38,848 nucleotides of DNA from an uncultured Pelagibacteraceae bacterium (GTDB lineage Bacteria > Pseudomonadota > Alphaproteobacteria > Pelagibacterales > Pelagibacteraceae), in NCBI GenBank assembly GCA_902535625.1, contig CACAUA010000007.1:1-38848 (forward strand), in the 5' to 3' direction. Every line of letters begins with the position of its first letter. Position 1 is the stretch's first letter. The position numbers and the translations under genes are program-made. Below the pieces are notes generated by a model, which was given only the letters and a program-made list of their open reading frames with translations, was not told where the DNA came from and did not search any database. Below, in pieces: positions 25,499 to 35,563 of the stretch.

Positions 25499-25527
25499 AG
25501 ATTAAATGAATGACAATTCTATTTCAA
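25499..25527 (-). promoter_or_regulatory. candidate promoter of tRNA-Leu(GAG)
   Basis: On the minus strand TTGAAA (plus 25522-25527, 5/6), a 17-base spacer and TAATCT (plus 25499-25504, 3/6) would start transcription near 25492, about six bases before the mature tRNA 5' end. The -10 element is poor, so support is modest. Confidence 0.3.
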
Positions 25528-25544
25528 GTTGATAAGTTTTTTTT

Positions 25545-26534
25545 ATGGAATTTACTAGTGAAATAAAAAAAGCAACAAGCTCAATTTATAACAAAGTATC
25601 AAAAAAAATTCCGGAGATAGAATGGGCTACACATGCACCTTACATTTATAAAATTAATAAATTAAAGAAAGAAAAGAACGCAGTAATTCTTGCCCACAAT
25701 TATCAAACACCAGAAATTTATCACGGTATTTCAGATTTTTCTGCGGATTCTTTAGCATTAGCAGTAGAGGCTGCAAAAACAAAAGCGGATATAATTGTAA
25801 TGTGTGGAGTTCATTTTATGGCTGAAACTGCAAAATTAATGAGCCCTGAAAAAAAAGTTTTATTACCAGATATGAAGGCAGGCTGTTCACTGTCTTCGTC
25901 TATAACAGGCGATGATGTTAGAAATCTAAAAAAACAATATCCTGGTGTTCCAGTGGTCTCGTATGTAAATACATCTGCTGATGTTAAGGCTGAAACTGAT
26001 GTTTGCTGTACATCTGCGAATGCAGTAAAAATTGTAGAGTCATTAGGAGTAAAAAAAGTAATATTTTTACCTGACGATTTTTTAGCTAAATATGTAGCAT
26101 CACAAACTGACATAGAAATTATTTCTTGGAAGGGAACTTGTGAAGTGCATGAACAATTCAATGATCAAGAAATTAATGATATTAGAAAAGCTAATCCAGG
26201 GATAAAAATAATAGCGCATCCTGAATGTCCTCCTGATGTAATACAAGCATCTGATTTTGCAGGTTCTACAAGTGGAATGATTAAATATGTAAGAGATAAT
26301 CAACCAGAAAAAGTTATGATGGTCACGGAATGCTCGATGAGCGATAATGTACAAATTGATAATCCAAATGTTGAATTTATTAGACCATGTAATCTTTGTC
26401 CTCATATGAAAAGAATTACATTGCCTAAAATATTAGATTGTTTAGAAAATGAAACTAACGAATTAATAATGGATAATGAGACAATTCAAAAAGCAAGAAA
26501 ATCTGTAGAGAGAATGGCAGAAATAGGCAGATAA
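25545..26534 (+). CDS. nadA: quinolinate synthase
   Basis: A 329-residue [4Fe-4S] enzyme condensing iminoaspartate with dihydroxyacetone phosphate to quinolinate, in de novo NAD synthesis. The characteristic LAHNYQTPEIY is at 49-59. Candidate cluster ligands are Cys114 (DMKAGCSL), Cys199 (KGTCEVHEQF) and Cys282/Cys285 (PCNLCPHMK). HPECPPDV and STSGMIKYV supply substrate-site segments. The length is typical. It is followed five bases later by nadC; the aspartate oxidase gene nadB is not in the window. Confidence 0.96.
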   Translation: MEFTSEIKKATSSIYNKVSKKIPEIEWATHAPYIYKINKLKKEKNAVILAHNYQTPEIYHGISDFSADSLALAVEAAKTKADIIVMCGVHFMAETAKLMSPEKKVLLPDMKAGCSLSSSITGDDVRNLKKQYPGVPVVSYVNTSADVKAETDVCCTSANAVKIVESLGVKKVIFLPDDFLAKYVASQTDIEIISWKGTCEVHEQFNDQEINDIRKANPGIKIIAHPECPPDVIQASDFAGSTSGMIKYVRDNQPEKVMMVTECSMSDNVQIDNPNVEFIRPCNLCPHMKRITLPKILDCLENETNELIMDNETIQKARKSVERMAEIGR

Positions 26535-26539
26535 AATCT

Positions 26540-27376
26540 GTGTCTAAAATTCAATTAAGTAAAAATTTTATAAAATCTTCATGTAAATTAGCTTTGAATG
26601 AGGACTTATATCCATCAGGCGATATTACCTCAGAATTAATTAAAAAAAATATTAAAAAAAAAGTTAAAATGATATGTAATCAAAATGGAATTTTAGGTGG
26701 TATAGAATTTGCTAAAGAAACATTTAAATTAGTTGATAATAAAATAAATTTTAAAAATAAAAAAAAAGATGGATCTCGAATTAAAAAAGGTGAGGTAGTC
26801 GCTACTATTGATGGCAACCTAAGAAATATTTTAATTGGTGAAAGAGTGGCGTTAAATTTTGTTTCTCATATTTCTGGAATAGCAACAAAAACAAATATGT
26901 TTGTAAAAAAGGTTGGAAAAAAAACTAAAATATGCTGTACAAGAAAAACGATCCCAAATCTTAGAGTAATCCAAAAATATGCTGTTAAATTAGGTGGTGG
27001 AACAAACCACAGATTTAACTTAAGTGATGAATACTTAATAAAAGATAATCATATAAGTTCTGAAAAAAAATTTGAAAATTTAATTCATAGAGCCATCAAA
27101 AAGAAGGGAAGAAAAAAAATTACAGTAGAGGTTGATAATTTATCTCAGTTAAAGAGAGTATTAGGTCTGAAATTTGATAGAATTCTATTAGATAATATGA
27201 GTTCGAAAAATTTAAAAAAAGCAGTCAAAATGTCTAAGAAATTTTACGAGACTGAAGCATCAGGAGGAATTAACTTAAAGAATATTAAAAATGTTTCATC
27301 TTCTGGTGTAGATAGAATTTCTGTAGGATCTTTAACTCACTCAATAAATGCATTAGACTTAAAATTAGAAATCTAG
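26540..27376 (+). CDS. nadC: nicotinate-nucleotide pyrophosphorylase (quinolinate phosphoribosyltransferase)
   Basis: A 278-residue enzyme converting quinolinate and PRPP to nicotinate mononucleotide. The active-site stretch is TRKTIPNLRVIQKYAVKLGGGTNHRFNLSDEYLIKDNH, split here by position: about 136-173. EVDNLSQL and LLDNMSSKNL follow, and EASGGINL marks the phosphate-binding loop. The start is GTG at 26540, directly after nadA, so the two form an operon. The sequence is unusually Lys-rich, reflecting the AT-rich genome. Confidence 0.95.
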   Translation: MSKIQLSKNFIKSSCKLALNEDLYPSGDITSELIKKNIKKKVKMICNQNGILGGIEFAKETFKLVDNKINFKNKKKDGSRIKKGEVVATIDGNLRNILIGERVALNFVSHISGIATKTNMFVKKVGKKTKICCTRKTIPNLRVIQKYAVKLGGGTNHRFNLSDEYLIKDNHISSEKKFENLIHRAIKKKGRKKITVEVDNLSQLKRVLGLKFDRILLDNMSSKNLKKAVKMSKKFYETEASGGINLKNIKNVSSSGVDRISVGSLTHSINALDLKLEI

Positions 27377-27385
27377 TATTTAATT

Positions 27386-30043
27386 TTACTTTTTTAGTTG
27401 TGCTTGTGCAGCGGCAAGTCTTGCGATAGGTACTCTATAAGGTGAACAGGACACATAATCTAAACCAGCGCTTGCACAAAAATCTATACTTTTAGGATCC
27501 CCACCATGTTCACCACAAATGCCAAGTTTGATTTTTTTGTTATTTTTTCTACCTTTTTTTGTTGCTATTTCGATCAAATCTCCCACTCCATCATCGATAG
27601 AAACAAATGGATCAACATCAAAAATTTTATTTTCAATATAATCATTTAAAAATTTACCACTATCATCTCTACTGATTCCAAAAGTGGTTTGTGTTAAATC
27701 GTTAGTTCCAAAACTAAAGAATTCTGCGTGTCTAGATATATCATCTGCTTTGATTGCTGCTCTTGGGAGCTCAATCATTGTACCCACTAAAAAATTTAGT
27801 TTTGTTTTGGTTTTGTTTTCAACTTCTTTTGCAACTCTAATTACTAAATCTTTCATTATTTTTATTTCTGCTTCAGTTGATACCAAAGGTATCATTATCT
27901 CTGGAATTATAGGCTTTATCTTTAGTTTTTTACATTCAACTAATGCGTCAAATATTGCAGTACACTGCATCTCATATATTTCTGGAAACGATATTCCTAG
28001 TCTGCAACCCCTATGACCAAGCATGGGATTTTGTTCATGAAGTTCGGTTATTCTACCCTCTAACTCAGTGCTTTTAATGTTTAAAGCATTTGCTACATCG
28101 CTAATTTCTTTTTGGTTTTTAGGTAAAAATTCATGAAGTGGTGGATCTAATAATCTAACTGTAACAGGAAGACCATTCATAATTTTAAAGATATCAATAA
28201 AATCCTTTTTTTGAAAAGGAAGAAGCTTCTTTAAAGCATTAGCTCTATCTTCTTTTGATTTTGATAATATCATTTCTCTTACAGATAAAATTCTCTCTTC
28301 ATCAAAAAACATATGTTCTGTTCTACAAAGACCTATTCCTTCAGCTCCGAATTCTCTAGCAGTCCTACTGTCTAGAGGGGTTTCAGAATTAGTTCTAATT
28401 TTTAGTTTTCTAAATTTATCAGCCCAGCTCATAAGTTTGGAAAAATCTCCAGATATTTCAGGTTTGACAGTTTTAACCTCTCCTTTTATAATTCTACCAG
28501 TTGAACCATCAATGGTAATTAAATCACCTTCTTTAATTTCATTATTTTTTGTTTTAAAAATTTTATTTTGGTAATCTATCTCTATTTCGCTTGAGCCTGA
28601 TACACAAGGTCTACCCATTCCTCTTGCAACTACTGCAGCATGACTGGTCATTCCTCCTCTTGCGGTGAGAATTCCTTTAGCTGCATGCATTCCATTGATA
28701 TCTTCAGGTGATGTTTCTACTCTTACTAGTATTGTATTTTGCATCATTCCATTTAATCTTTCAGCTTCATCAGAAGTAAATACTACTCTTCCACTAGCTG
28801 CTCCTGGCGAAGCTGGAAGCCCTTTGGCTATTACTTCTAAATTCGCTGTTTCATCTAAAGTTGGATGAAGCAAAGTATCTAATGAATTTGGTTGCACTCT
28901 AAGCACCGCCTCTTTTTTTGTGATGAGTTTTTCTCTTTCCATATCGACAGCAATTTTTACTGATGATTTTGCAGTTCTTTTTCCTGATCTAGTTTGTAAC
29001 ATCCACAACTTATTATTTTCGACTGTGAACTCTACATCCTGCATATCTTTATAATGCTTCTCTAGTTTTATAAGAATTTTTTTTAGATTTTTGTAAACTC
29101 TAGGCATAGACTCTTCCATCGAAAGAAGTGTCTCCTTTGCATCTTTTCTAGCTTTCTGAGTTATATGTTGGGGCGTTCTTGTTCCTGCAACAACATCTTC
29201 CCCTTGGGCATTTATTAAATATTCGCCATAAATTTCATTCATTCCATTGGATGGATTACGAGTAAATACAACGCCTGTTGCACAATCATCACCCATATTA
29301 CCAAAAACCATGGACTGAACATTTACTGCAGTTCCCCACTCTGATGGGATATGATTTAATTTTCTATAAACCTTTGCTCTTTTACTTTCCCATGACAAAA
29401 AGACTGCGCTAATTGCACCTAGTAATTGTTCATTTATATTTTGGGGGAAATCTTTTTTGGTTTTTTCTTTTACAATATTTTTAAAGTCTTTAATCAACCC
29501 TTCCCAGTCATCTTCATCCAAATCAGTGTCTAACAAAACACCTTTTGTAAGTTTATAATTTTCAATTAGTTCTTCAAAATTATAACTTTCAACACCCATA
29601 ACAACATTTGCATACATTTGTATAAATCTTCTATAACTATCTTTTGCAAATCTCATATTTGATGTTTTATTTGCTAAGGCAATTACAGTTTTATCATTTA
29701 GTCCAAGATTAAGAATAGTATCCATCATTCCTGGCATAGAAACCCTTGCGCCAGATCTTACAGATAACAATAAAGGATTTTTTAAATCTCCAAATCTTTT
29801 TCCAGAATCTTTTTCAATATTTTTTAACTCTTTATTTATTTCATTTATGATTTTAGGCTTTAATTGTTTTTTATTTTTATAAAATAAGTCACAAACTTCA
29901 GTAGAAATTGTAAATCCTGGTGGGACAGGCAAACCCATTCTTCCCATTTCTGATAAATTTGCACCTTTTCCTCCTAAAATTTTTTTTGGATTTTTTATTT
30001 TTTTTGTATCTTTAGACTTAAAATTAAATACTAATTTTGGCAT
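27386..30043 (-). CDS. ppdK: pyruvate, phosphate dikinase
   Basis: An 885-residue enzyme interconverting pyruvate + ATP + phosphate and PEP + AMP + pyrophosphate. The N-terminal ATP-grasp domain (about 1-350) has KILGGKGANLSEM and SVRSGARVSMPGMMDTILNLG. The swivelling phosphohistidine domain has the catalytic His468 in GGMTSHAAVVARGMGRPC, and the PEP-binding barrel (about 535-880) shows GAEGIGLCRTEHMF, FGTNDLTQTTFG and GICGEHGGDP. It is full length. It lies immediately (0 bp) after glyS, an arrangement common in alphaproteobacteria, and converges with nadC. Direction (gluconeogenic or pyrophosphate-based glycolytic) cannot be read from sequence. Confidence 0.97.
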   Translation of the reverse strand: MPKLVFNFKSKDTKKIKNPKKILGGKGANLSEMGRMGLPVPPGFTISTEVCDLFYKNKKQLKPKIINEINKELKNIEKDSGKRFGDLKNPLLLSVRSGARVSMPGMMDTILNLGLNDKTVIALANKTSNMRFAKDSYRRFIQMYANVVMGVESYNFEELIENYKLTKGVLLDTDLDEDDWEGLIKDFKNIVKEKTKKDFPQNINEQLLGAISAVFLSWESKRAKVYRKLNHIPSEWGTAVNVQSMVFGNMGDDCATGVVFTRNPSNGMNEIYGEYLINAQGEDVVAGTRTPQHITQKARKDAKETLLSMEESMPRVYKNLKKILIKLEKHYKDMQDVEFTVENNKLWMLQTRSGKRTAKSSVKIAVDMEREKLITKKEAVLRVQPNSLDTLLHPTLDETANLEVIAKGLPASPGAASGRVVFTSDEAERLNGMMQNTILVRVETSPEDINGMHAAKGILTARGGMTSHAAVVARGMGRPCVSGSSEIEIDYQNKIFKTKNNEIKEGDLITIDGSTGRIIKGEVKTVKPEISGDFSKLMSWADKFRKLKIRTNSETPLDSRTAREFGAEGIGLCRTEHMFFDEERILSVREMILSKSKEDRANALKKLLPFQKKDFIDIFKIMNGLPVTVRLLDPPLHEFLPKNQKEISDVANALNIKSTELEGRITELHEQNPMLGHRGCRLGISFPEIYEMQCTAIFDALVECKKLKIKPIIPEIMIPLVSTEAEIKIMKDLVIRVAKEVENKTKTKLNFLVGTMIELPRAAIKADDISRHAEFFSFGTNDLTQTTFGISRDDSGKFLNDYIENKIFDVDPFVSIDDGVGDLIEIATKKGRKNNKKIKLGICGEHGGDPKSIDFCASAGLDYVSCSPYRVPIARLAAAQAQLKK

Positions 30044-32107
30044 TTATGCTTCTATTTTTGAAAAGTTAAAATAATTATCGAAGCTTTTACACAACATTTT
30101 TAAAAGTTCTAGTCTGTTTTTCTTAATTATTTCTTCTTGATCATTGACTATTACATTGTCAAAAAACTCATTAACCTCAGTTTTAGCACTTGAAAGGGTT
30201 TTAAGACTTTCATCATAATTCTCATCTCTACCTATGCTTGAAAAATATTTTTTTATAGAATGTATTTTTTTGTAAAGATTTTTTTCGTAATCATTTTTAA
30301 ACAGACCAGGATCTGCAGAGCCTACAATTTCTAAGTTAGATTTACTTTCACTATTCAAAATATTTGCAGATCTTTTATAAATTGAGATTACATCAAGACC
30401 AAAATCTTTTTTTATATTTTTATTCAAATTTGATGATTTGTTAAAAATTTTAAGCAAATCGTCTATTCCATATGACTTAGTAGAACATTCAATAATATCT
30501 TGTCTAATATTTTTTTCTTTCAAATAATTTTTTAGTCTATCTAAAATAAAATCTCCCAATTCGTCGTTTATCAATTTTGAGTCAAAAGAGTAATTTTGTT
30601 CTTTGTACAAATTTATTGAATAATTTATTAGATCTCTTAATTTTATTTTTTTTTGATTTTCAATTATTAACCTCAATAAACTTATAGTCATTCTTCTCAA
30701 AGCATAGGGATCTTTTGAACTAGTTGGTTTGAGATTAATTCCAAAAAATCCAACTAAAGAGTCGATTTTGTCACTCAATGATAATGCTATACTGTATGGT
30801 TTTTTTGGTACTTTGCTATCGATACCACTTGGTAAGTAATGTTCTGAAACGGCTAAGCTTATTTCTTCATCAAAACCTTGCTCTTTAGCAAAATATCCAC
30901 CCATCACACCTTGTAATTCAGGAAACTCTCCAACTAAGTCTGACATTAAATCGACTTTGCAAATTGAGGAAGCAATTTCTATCTTTTCTTTACTTATTAA
31001 AAATTCATCAGATATTATTCCGCTAAGTTTTCTAACTCTCTGTATTTTATCAAAATAACTTCCCAATCCATTAAAATAATTAATTTGCTTTAATTTAGAT
31101 ACCTGCTTAACCAAATTTTGAGACTTATTTCTATTCCAAAAAAATTCTGCATCTGCCAACCTTGCCTCAACTACATTTTGATTTCCTAATTTAACTAATC
31201 CTTTTTTATCCTTGCAGTCTGCCACAACTATAAAATTATTTGTTATTTTATTTTTATTATCAAATGTCGGGAAATATTTTTGGTGATGTTGCATTGTAAT
31301 AATAAGTATTTCTTGAGGAATCTTTAAAAATTTCTTATTAAACTCACATACTAAAATTTTTGGTTTTTCAACTATATTTGTTATTTCATCTATAAGTTTT
31401 TCATTAAAGTTTATATGAATTTTCTTTTGATTAGTTGCCTTATTTATTTCTTTAATTATAAATTCTTTTCTTTTATTTTGATCAATTGTTACTCCTTTTT
31501 GCTTAAAAAATTTTATATAAGATTTAAAATCATTAAAACTTTTTACCTCATCTTCTAAATCTTTATCTGTAAAAGTCTTATTTGAGCTCTGCAAATGGCT
31601 TAATTTAAATTTAATTATTTTTTTATCAAAAATAGATAATATTGATTTTAATGGTCTTCCCCAATATAATTCATGATTGCCCCATTTCATTGACTTTTTC
31701 CATGAAATTTTTAGAAGCAGGCTTGCAATATTATCTTTTAACAAGTCGAAAGTTTTAATTTTTTGTGATGGTTTGTTGTAGAAGTAGAATATACCTTTAT
31801 CAGTACTTTTTTTGAAAACTTTTTCTCTACCTATTTTGTTAGATTTTAAAAATCCTTCTAAAGCCTTTTCTGAGGCATTTATATTAGGTCCCCTTATTTC
31901 CTCGGCTTTTTTTAATACATCTTTTGATATTTTATTTATATGAACAATGAGCCTATTAGGAGTTGAATATATACTAATTTTATCTTTTATTATAATTTCA
32001 TTATCATCAAAAAATTTTTTAAAAATTTGTATTAAATCATTTCTAGCATTAATCTGTAATCTAGAAGGTATTTCTTCACTAAATAATTCAAGAAAAAATT
32101 CAGACAT
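30044..32107 (-). CDS. glyS: glycyl-tRNA synthetase beta subunit
   Basis: A 687-residue beta subunit of the alpha2beta2 bacterial glycyl-tRNA synthetase. It begins with the family N-terminus FFLELFSEEIPSR and contains MQHHQKYFP, ARLADAEFFWNRN, KVDLMSDLVGEFPELQGVMGGYFA and DPYALRRMTISLLRLI, then a C-terminal anticodon-binding region. It recognises tRNA-Gly and complements the catalytic alpha subunit encoded one base upstream. The length is typical. It is Lys- and Asn-rich compared with relatives, in line with base composition. Confidence 0.96.
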   Translation of the reverse strand: MSEFFLELFSEEIPSRLQINARNDLIQIFKKFFDDNEIIIKDKISIYSTPNRLIVHINKISKDVLKKAEEIRGPNINASEKALEGFLKSNKIGREKVFKKSTDKGIFYFYNKPSQKIKTFDLLKDNIASLLLKISWKKSMKWGNHELYWGRPLKSILSIFDKKIIKFKLSHLQSSNKTFTDKDLEDEVKSFNDFKSYIKFFKQKGVTIDQNKRKEFIIKEINKATNQKKIHINFNEKLIDEITNIVEKPKILVCEFNKKFLKIPQEILIITMQHHQKYFPTFDNKNKITNNFIVVADCKDKKGLVKLGNQNVVEARLADAEFFWNRNKSQNLVKQVSKLKQINYFNGLGSYFDKIQRVRKLSGIISDEFLISKEKIEIASSICKVDLMSDLVGEFPELQGVMGGYFAKEQGFDEEISLAVSEHYLPSGIDSKVPKKPYSIALSLSDKIDSLVGFFGINLKPTSSKDPYALRRMTISLLRLIIENQKKIKLRDLINYSINLYKEQNYSFDSKLINDELGDFILDRLKNYLKEKNIRQDIIECSTKSYGIDDLLKIFNKSSNLNKNIKKDFGLDVISIYKRSANILNSESKSNLEIVGSADPGLFKNDYEKNLYKKIHSIKKYFSSIGRDENYDESLKTLSSAKTEVNEFFDNVIVNDQEEIIKKNRLELLKMLCKSFDNYFNFSKIEA

Positions 32108-32108
32108 T

Positions 32109-32993
32109 TTAATTTTGTGTTTCTACCCAAATTTTTCCTATTTCTCTTGTCAGCTCTCTGATCCTTGCAATGTATTCTGCTCTTTGAGCAACACTTATAA
32201 CGCCTCTAGCATCTAAAATATTAAACACATGACTTGACTTTAAACATTGATCATATGCTGGAAGAGAAATTTTCTTTTCTATTAAAGATTTTGCTTCTTC
32301 CTCAAGCATATCAAAAATTTTAAATAAGTTATCAGTATTTGCATACTCAAAATTATAGGCTGAAAATTCTTTTTCAGCTTGATGAAAAACATCTTTGTAT
32401 AAAACTCCTTCATCGTTCCAAATTAGATCAAAAACATTTTTTTTATCTTGAATAAACATGCATAATCTTTCTAAACCATAAGTAATTTCAACAGATATTG
32501 GATTGCATTCCATCCCTGCCATTTGTTGAAAATAAGTAAATTGAGTAACTTCCATACCATCACACCATACTTCCCATCCAAGACCAGCGGCACCTAAAGT
32601 TGGACTTTCCCAATCATCCTCTACAAATCTTATATCGTGCTCTTCATATTTAATACCAATTGATGAAAGACTATTAAGGTACATTTTTTTAATTTCTTTT
32701 GGTGAAGGTTTTATTAATACTTGAAATTGATAATAATGTTGTAGACGATTAGGATTTTCTCCATATCTTCCATCTGTTGGTCTTCTTGATGGTTGAACAT
32801 AAGCTGTTTTCCAGGATTTAGAACCTAATGATCTTAGAGTTGTTGCAGGGTGAAATGTTCCTGCTCCAACTTCTAAATCGTATGGCTGTAAAATAACACA
32901 ACCTTTTTTTGACCAATACTTTTGTAGATTTAAAATTGTATCCTGAAAAGAAATAAATGATTTTAAATTTTTTGTTTTTTTTTTAGAAACCAT
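32109..32993 (-). CDS. glyQ: glycyl-tRNA synthetase alpha subunit
   Basis: A 294-residue catalytic alpha subunit of heterotetrameric glycyl-tRNA synthetase. Conserved blocks are [18 protein letters not shown] near the N-terminus, [72 protein letters not shown] and RLCMFIQ, here shown in separate pieces; all are intact. It overlaps the upstream sohB by 11 bp and is followed by glyS after one base, so the subunits are made from one message. Confidence 0.97.
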   Translation of the reverse strand: MVSKKKTKNLKSFISFQDTILNLQKYWSKKGCVILQPYDLEVGAGTFHPATTLRSLGSKSWKTAYVQPSRRPTDGRYGENPNRLQHYYQFQVLIKPSPKEIKKMYLNSLSSIGIKYEEHDIRFVEDDWESPTLGAAGLGWEVWCDGMEVTQFTYFQQMAGMECNPISVEITYGLERLCMFIQDKKNVFDLIWNDEGVLYKDVFHQAEKEFSAYNFEYANTDNLFKIFDMLEEEAKSLIEKKISLPAYDQCLKSSHVFNILDARGVISVAQRAEYIARIRELTREIGKIWVETQN

Positions 32994-33789
32994 ATTTTTG
33001 CCAAATAGATCTTTCTTCTAGAACGCTAATCAATTTATCCGCATGGTCTTCTGAAGACGAAAGTTTTTTGGCAAGCCATCCTTTAGACTTTTCAAATTTT
33101 TTAATTTCAACATCTTCACCAAATTTTTCTCTTAGTATTTGTTCAGCATTCCCTATTCCATCTATTAAACCAAGTTTTAAGGATGTCTTGCCCGACCAAA
33201 ATTCTCCAGAAAACAGTTCAACATCAGTTTTGTTTAATTTTGTTGATCTACTTTCCTCTACAACATTAATAAATTCTTGGTGAAGTTCCAGTTGAATATT
33301 TTTTAATCTTTGAATGTCCTCTTCTTTTTCGTCTAAAAAAGGATCTAGAGTACTTTTATTTTTTCCAGCTGTATAAACCCTTCTTTGAACCCCAATTTTT
33401 TGAATTAAATCTTTAAAACCAAAAGAAGAATAAATCACTCCTATTGATCCGATTATAGAACTTGCATTAGCATAAATCTCATCACCTGCACATGCAATTA
33501 GATAGCCTCCAGATGCAGCGACATCTTCTGCAAAAACTAACACTTTTTTTTTATTTTTCTTAGATTGTTCTCTAATAAAATTGTATATTAAATGTGATTG
33601 AACAGGTGAACCACCCGGCGAATTAATTGAAATTGCAACTGCTTCTGCTTTTTTTACTGAAAAAGCTTTTTTTATGATTTCTTCTTGAGAGGAATATTCT
33701 ATTCCTTGCTTAAACTTTCCAACATTTCCAATGACACCAGTAAGCCTTAAATGACTAACAATTTTTTTTTTTTTAAAAAATGAGAACAT
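32983..33789 (-). CDS. S49-family (SppA/SohB-type) serine protease
   Basis: A 268-residue peptidase of the signal-peptide-peptidase family, single-domain form. [10 protein letters not shown] (53-62) and the catalytic serine Ser93 in [18 protein letters not shown] are present; Lys145 ([11 protein letters not shown]) is the probable general base. There is no convincing N-terminal transmembrane segment or signal peptide (the start is [13 protein letters not shown]), so the protein may be peripheral or cytoplasmic-facing. It is first in the sohB-glyQ-glyS-ppdK series and has the best promoter match in the window. Its substrate is not predictable. Confidence 0.88.
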   Translation of the reverse strand: MFSFFKKKKIVSHLRLTGVIGNVGKFKQGIEYSSQEEIIKKAFSVKKAEAVAISINSPGGSPVQSHLIYNFIREQSKKNKKKVLVFAEDVAASGGYLIACAGDEIYANASSIIGSIGVIYSSFGFKDLIQKIGVQRRVYTAGKNKSTLDPFLDEKEEDIQRLKNIQLELHQEFINVVEESRSTKLNKTDVELFSGEFWSGKTSLKLGLIDGIGNAEQILREKFGEDVEIKKFEKSKGWLAKKLSSSEDHADKLISVLEERSIWQKYGF

Positions 33790-33827
33790 ACAAATGATTA
33801 TAAAAATTTTACTTATTTATAAAGCTA

Positions 33828-33855
33828 CTTATAGTTGAAGAAATAGGTGCGTCAA
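33828..33855 (-). promoter_or_regulatory. candidate promoter of the sohB-glyQ-glyS-ppdK operon
   Basis: On the minus strand TTGACG (plus 33850-33855, 5/6) and TATAAG (plus 33828-33833, 5/6) are 16 bases apart. The predicted start is near 33821, giving a leader of about 32 bases before the ATG at 33789. This is the strongest sigma70-like match seen in the window and is well placed. Confidence 0.55.
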
Positions 33856-33863
33856 TTGATAAG
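33835..33863 (+). promoter_or_regulatory. candidate divergent promoter of the polyprenyl synthase gene
   Basis: TTGAAG at 33835-33840 (4/6), a 17-base spacer, and GATAAG at 33858-33863 (4/6). The predicted start is near 33870, a leader of about 28 bases. It overlaps the opposite-strand promoter of the protease/glyQS operon, so the two units might interfere. Modest matches; low confidence. Confidence 0.28.
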
Positions 33864-33897
33864 TATATTAATAAACTTAATGTAATATTTTGAATTT

Positions 33898-34911
33898 ATG
33901 GGTTCAGTGGTTCAATTAAAAAAGCAAATAACTAATGCATACACCGATTTATTAAATTCTGTTGATGAAAAACTTAGTTTGGTTGAAGACAAAATTTCTT
34001 ATAAATTAGATAGTAAAGTTGAGCTTGTTAAAGAAATGACAGCTTATCACATGACCAGTGGAGGCAAAAGATTGAGAGCATTGCTTACTTTGGAATGTGC
34101 TAAATTGTGTGGATACACAAAAGGCAGTAGAGATGTAAATCTAGCTGCATGTGTTGAACTTATACATGCTGCAACTCTTATGCATGATGATGTGATTGAC
34201 AGTGCAGATTTAAGAAGGGGCAAAAAAACTACAAATAAAATTTGGGGAAATCAATCATCAATTCTTGTTGGAGACTATTTATTGAGTAGATGTTTTGAAA
34301 TGATGGTTGAGGACGGAAGTATTGAAGTACTAAAACTTTTATCATCTACATCGTCGACCATTGCTCAAGGTGAAGTTTTGCAGTTACAACATAAAGGTGA
34401 CTCTGAAATGTTAGAAGAAACATATTTGAATATAATTTCCTCTAAAACTGCAGCTTTATTTTCAGCATCCTCAAAAGTTGGGTCGATAATTACCGATAAA
34501 GACAATAAATTTAAAGATGCACTAGAATTCTATGGAAAGAACCTTGGATTAACATTTCAGATTGCAGATGACACACTTGACTATAATTCAGAATTAAAAA
34601 TGTTTGGTAAAGAGATGGGGAAAGATTTCTTTGAGGGCAAGGTAACTCTCCCGATTATTCTATTAAATCAAAAATTATCCTCAGATGAAAAATTAGTTTT
34701 AAAAAAAATATTTGAACAAAACATCAGATCTAAAGAACAATTTGACTATGTGCTTCAATTGGTAAAAAAATATAATATAATTAATGAGTGTTACAAAAAG
34801 GCGGAGCATTATATAAGTTTAGCATCAAATTCGTTAAGTATATTTCAAGATTGTGAAGAAAAAACTATACTTAAAAATTTAACTTCTTTTAGTATTAATA
34901 GAAAATTTTAA
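33898..34911 (+). CDS. ispB: long-chain trans-polyprenyl diphosphate synthase (quinone side chain)
   Basis: A 337-residue all-helical prenyltransferase. The first Asp-rich motif is LMHDDVIDSADLRRGK (Asp97, Asp98, Asp101) and the second is FQIADDTLDY; GGKRLRALL (55-63) binds the pyrophosphate. Small residues rather than bulky aromatics upstream of the first motif fit a long-chain (octaprenyl to decaprenyl) product used for ubiquinone. The exact chain length cannot be fixed here. The 3' end overlaps the pdxH 3' end by four bases on the other strand. Confidence 0.9.
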   Translation: MGSVVQLKKQITNAYTDLLNSVDEKLSLVEDKISYKLDSKVELVKEMTAYHMTSGGKRLRALLTLECAKLCGYTKGSRDVNLAACVELIHAATLMHDDVIDSADLRRGKKTTNKIWGNQSSILVGDYLLSRCFEMMVEDGSIEVLKLLSSTSSTIAQGEVLQLQHKGDSEMLEETYLNIISSKTAALFSASSKVGSIITDKDNKFKDALEFYGKNLGLTFQIADDTLDYNSELKMFGKEMGKDFFEGKVTLPIILLNQKLSSDEKLVLKKIFEQNIRSKEQFDYVLQLVKKYNIINECYKKAEHYISLASNSLSIFQDCEEKTILKNLTSFSINRKF

Positions 34912-35531
34912 GGTGATAAAAGAATTTTTTTCCAATCATTATTTTCTCTAATATATTTTAATCTTTCATGAATTCTATTTTCACCATCTAACCAAAATTC
35001 AATTTCGTGGTGTTTTAATCTCCATCCTGACCAATGATTAGGTCTTGGAACATTATTTTCATCTTTATAGAGGTCTTTAAATTTTTTTATAGATTGGTTT
35101 AGTTCTTCTCTATCTTTTAAAATTGAACTTTGATTTGATGCCCATGCACCAATTCTACTTCCATAACTTCTGGAATTATAATAATTATCAGCTTCTTCAT
35201 CTGAAACTTTTTCAGCGGTACCAACTATACGAATTTGTCTAAGTAAACTTTTCCAATGAAAGCACATTGAAATGTTTGGATTCTTTTTTATAGAGTTTCC
35301 CTTATTACTATTAAAGTTAGTGTAAAAAACAAATCCATCTTCTCCATAATCTTTGAGCAATACCATTCTCACATTCGGATAACCTTTTTCGTCAATAGTG
35401 CCTAAAGCTAATGCATTTGGATCATTTATTTCATTTTTCTTTGCCTCATTATACCATTCAGTAAATAATAGTATTGGATTATCGAGCTCTCCAAAGCATT
35501 TATCTAACCCTAAAGAATTTTTTTCGTTCAT
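34908..35531 (-). CDS. pdxH: pyridoxamine/pyridoxine 5'-phosphate oxidase
   Basis: A 207-residue FMN enzyme making pyridoxal 5'-phosphate. FMN-binding segments are NVRMVLLKDYGEDGFVFYTN and the following SNKGNSIKKNP, with SLLRQIRIVGTAEKV in the middle. The C-terminal signature is RPNHWSGWRLKHHEIEFW followed by RIHERLKY. The length matches the family. It is divergent from aroC over 32 bp and overlaps ispB by four bases tail to tail. Confidence 0.95.
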   Translation of the reverse strand: MNEKNSLGLDKCFGELDNPILLFTEWYNEAKKNEINDPNALALGTIDEKGYPNVRMVLLKDYGEDGFVFYTNFNSNKGNSIKKNPNISMCFHWKSLLRQIRIVGTAEKVSDEEADNYYNSRSYGSRIGAWASNQSSILKDREELNQSIKKFKDLYKDENNVPRPNHWSGWRLKHHEIEFWLDGENRIHERLKYIRENNDWKKILLSP

Positions 35532-35563
35532 AATTTAAACAAAATAATTTATACAATAATATA

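Noticed and set aside
26540-27376. Absence of nadB next to nadA-nadC as a pathway gap
   Set aside because: The window shows only 38.8 kb; iminoaspartate could come from an aspartate oxidase or dehydrogenase encoded elsewhere, so nothing can be concluded.
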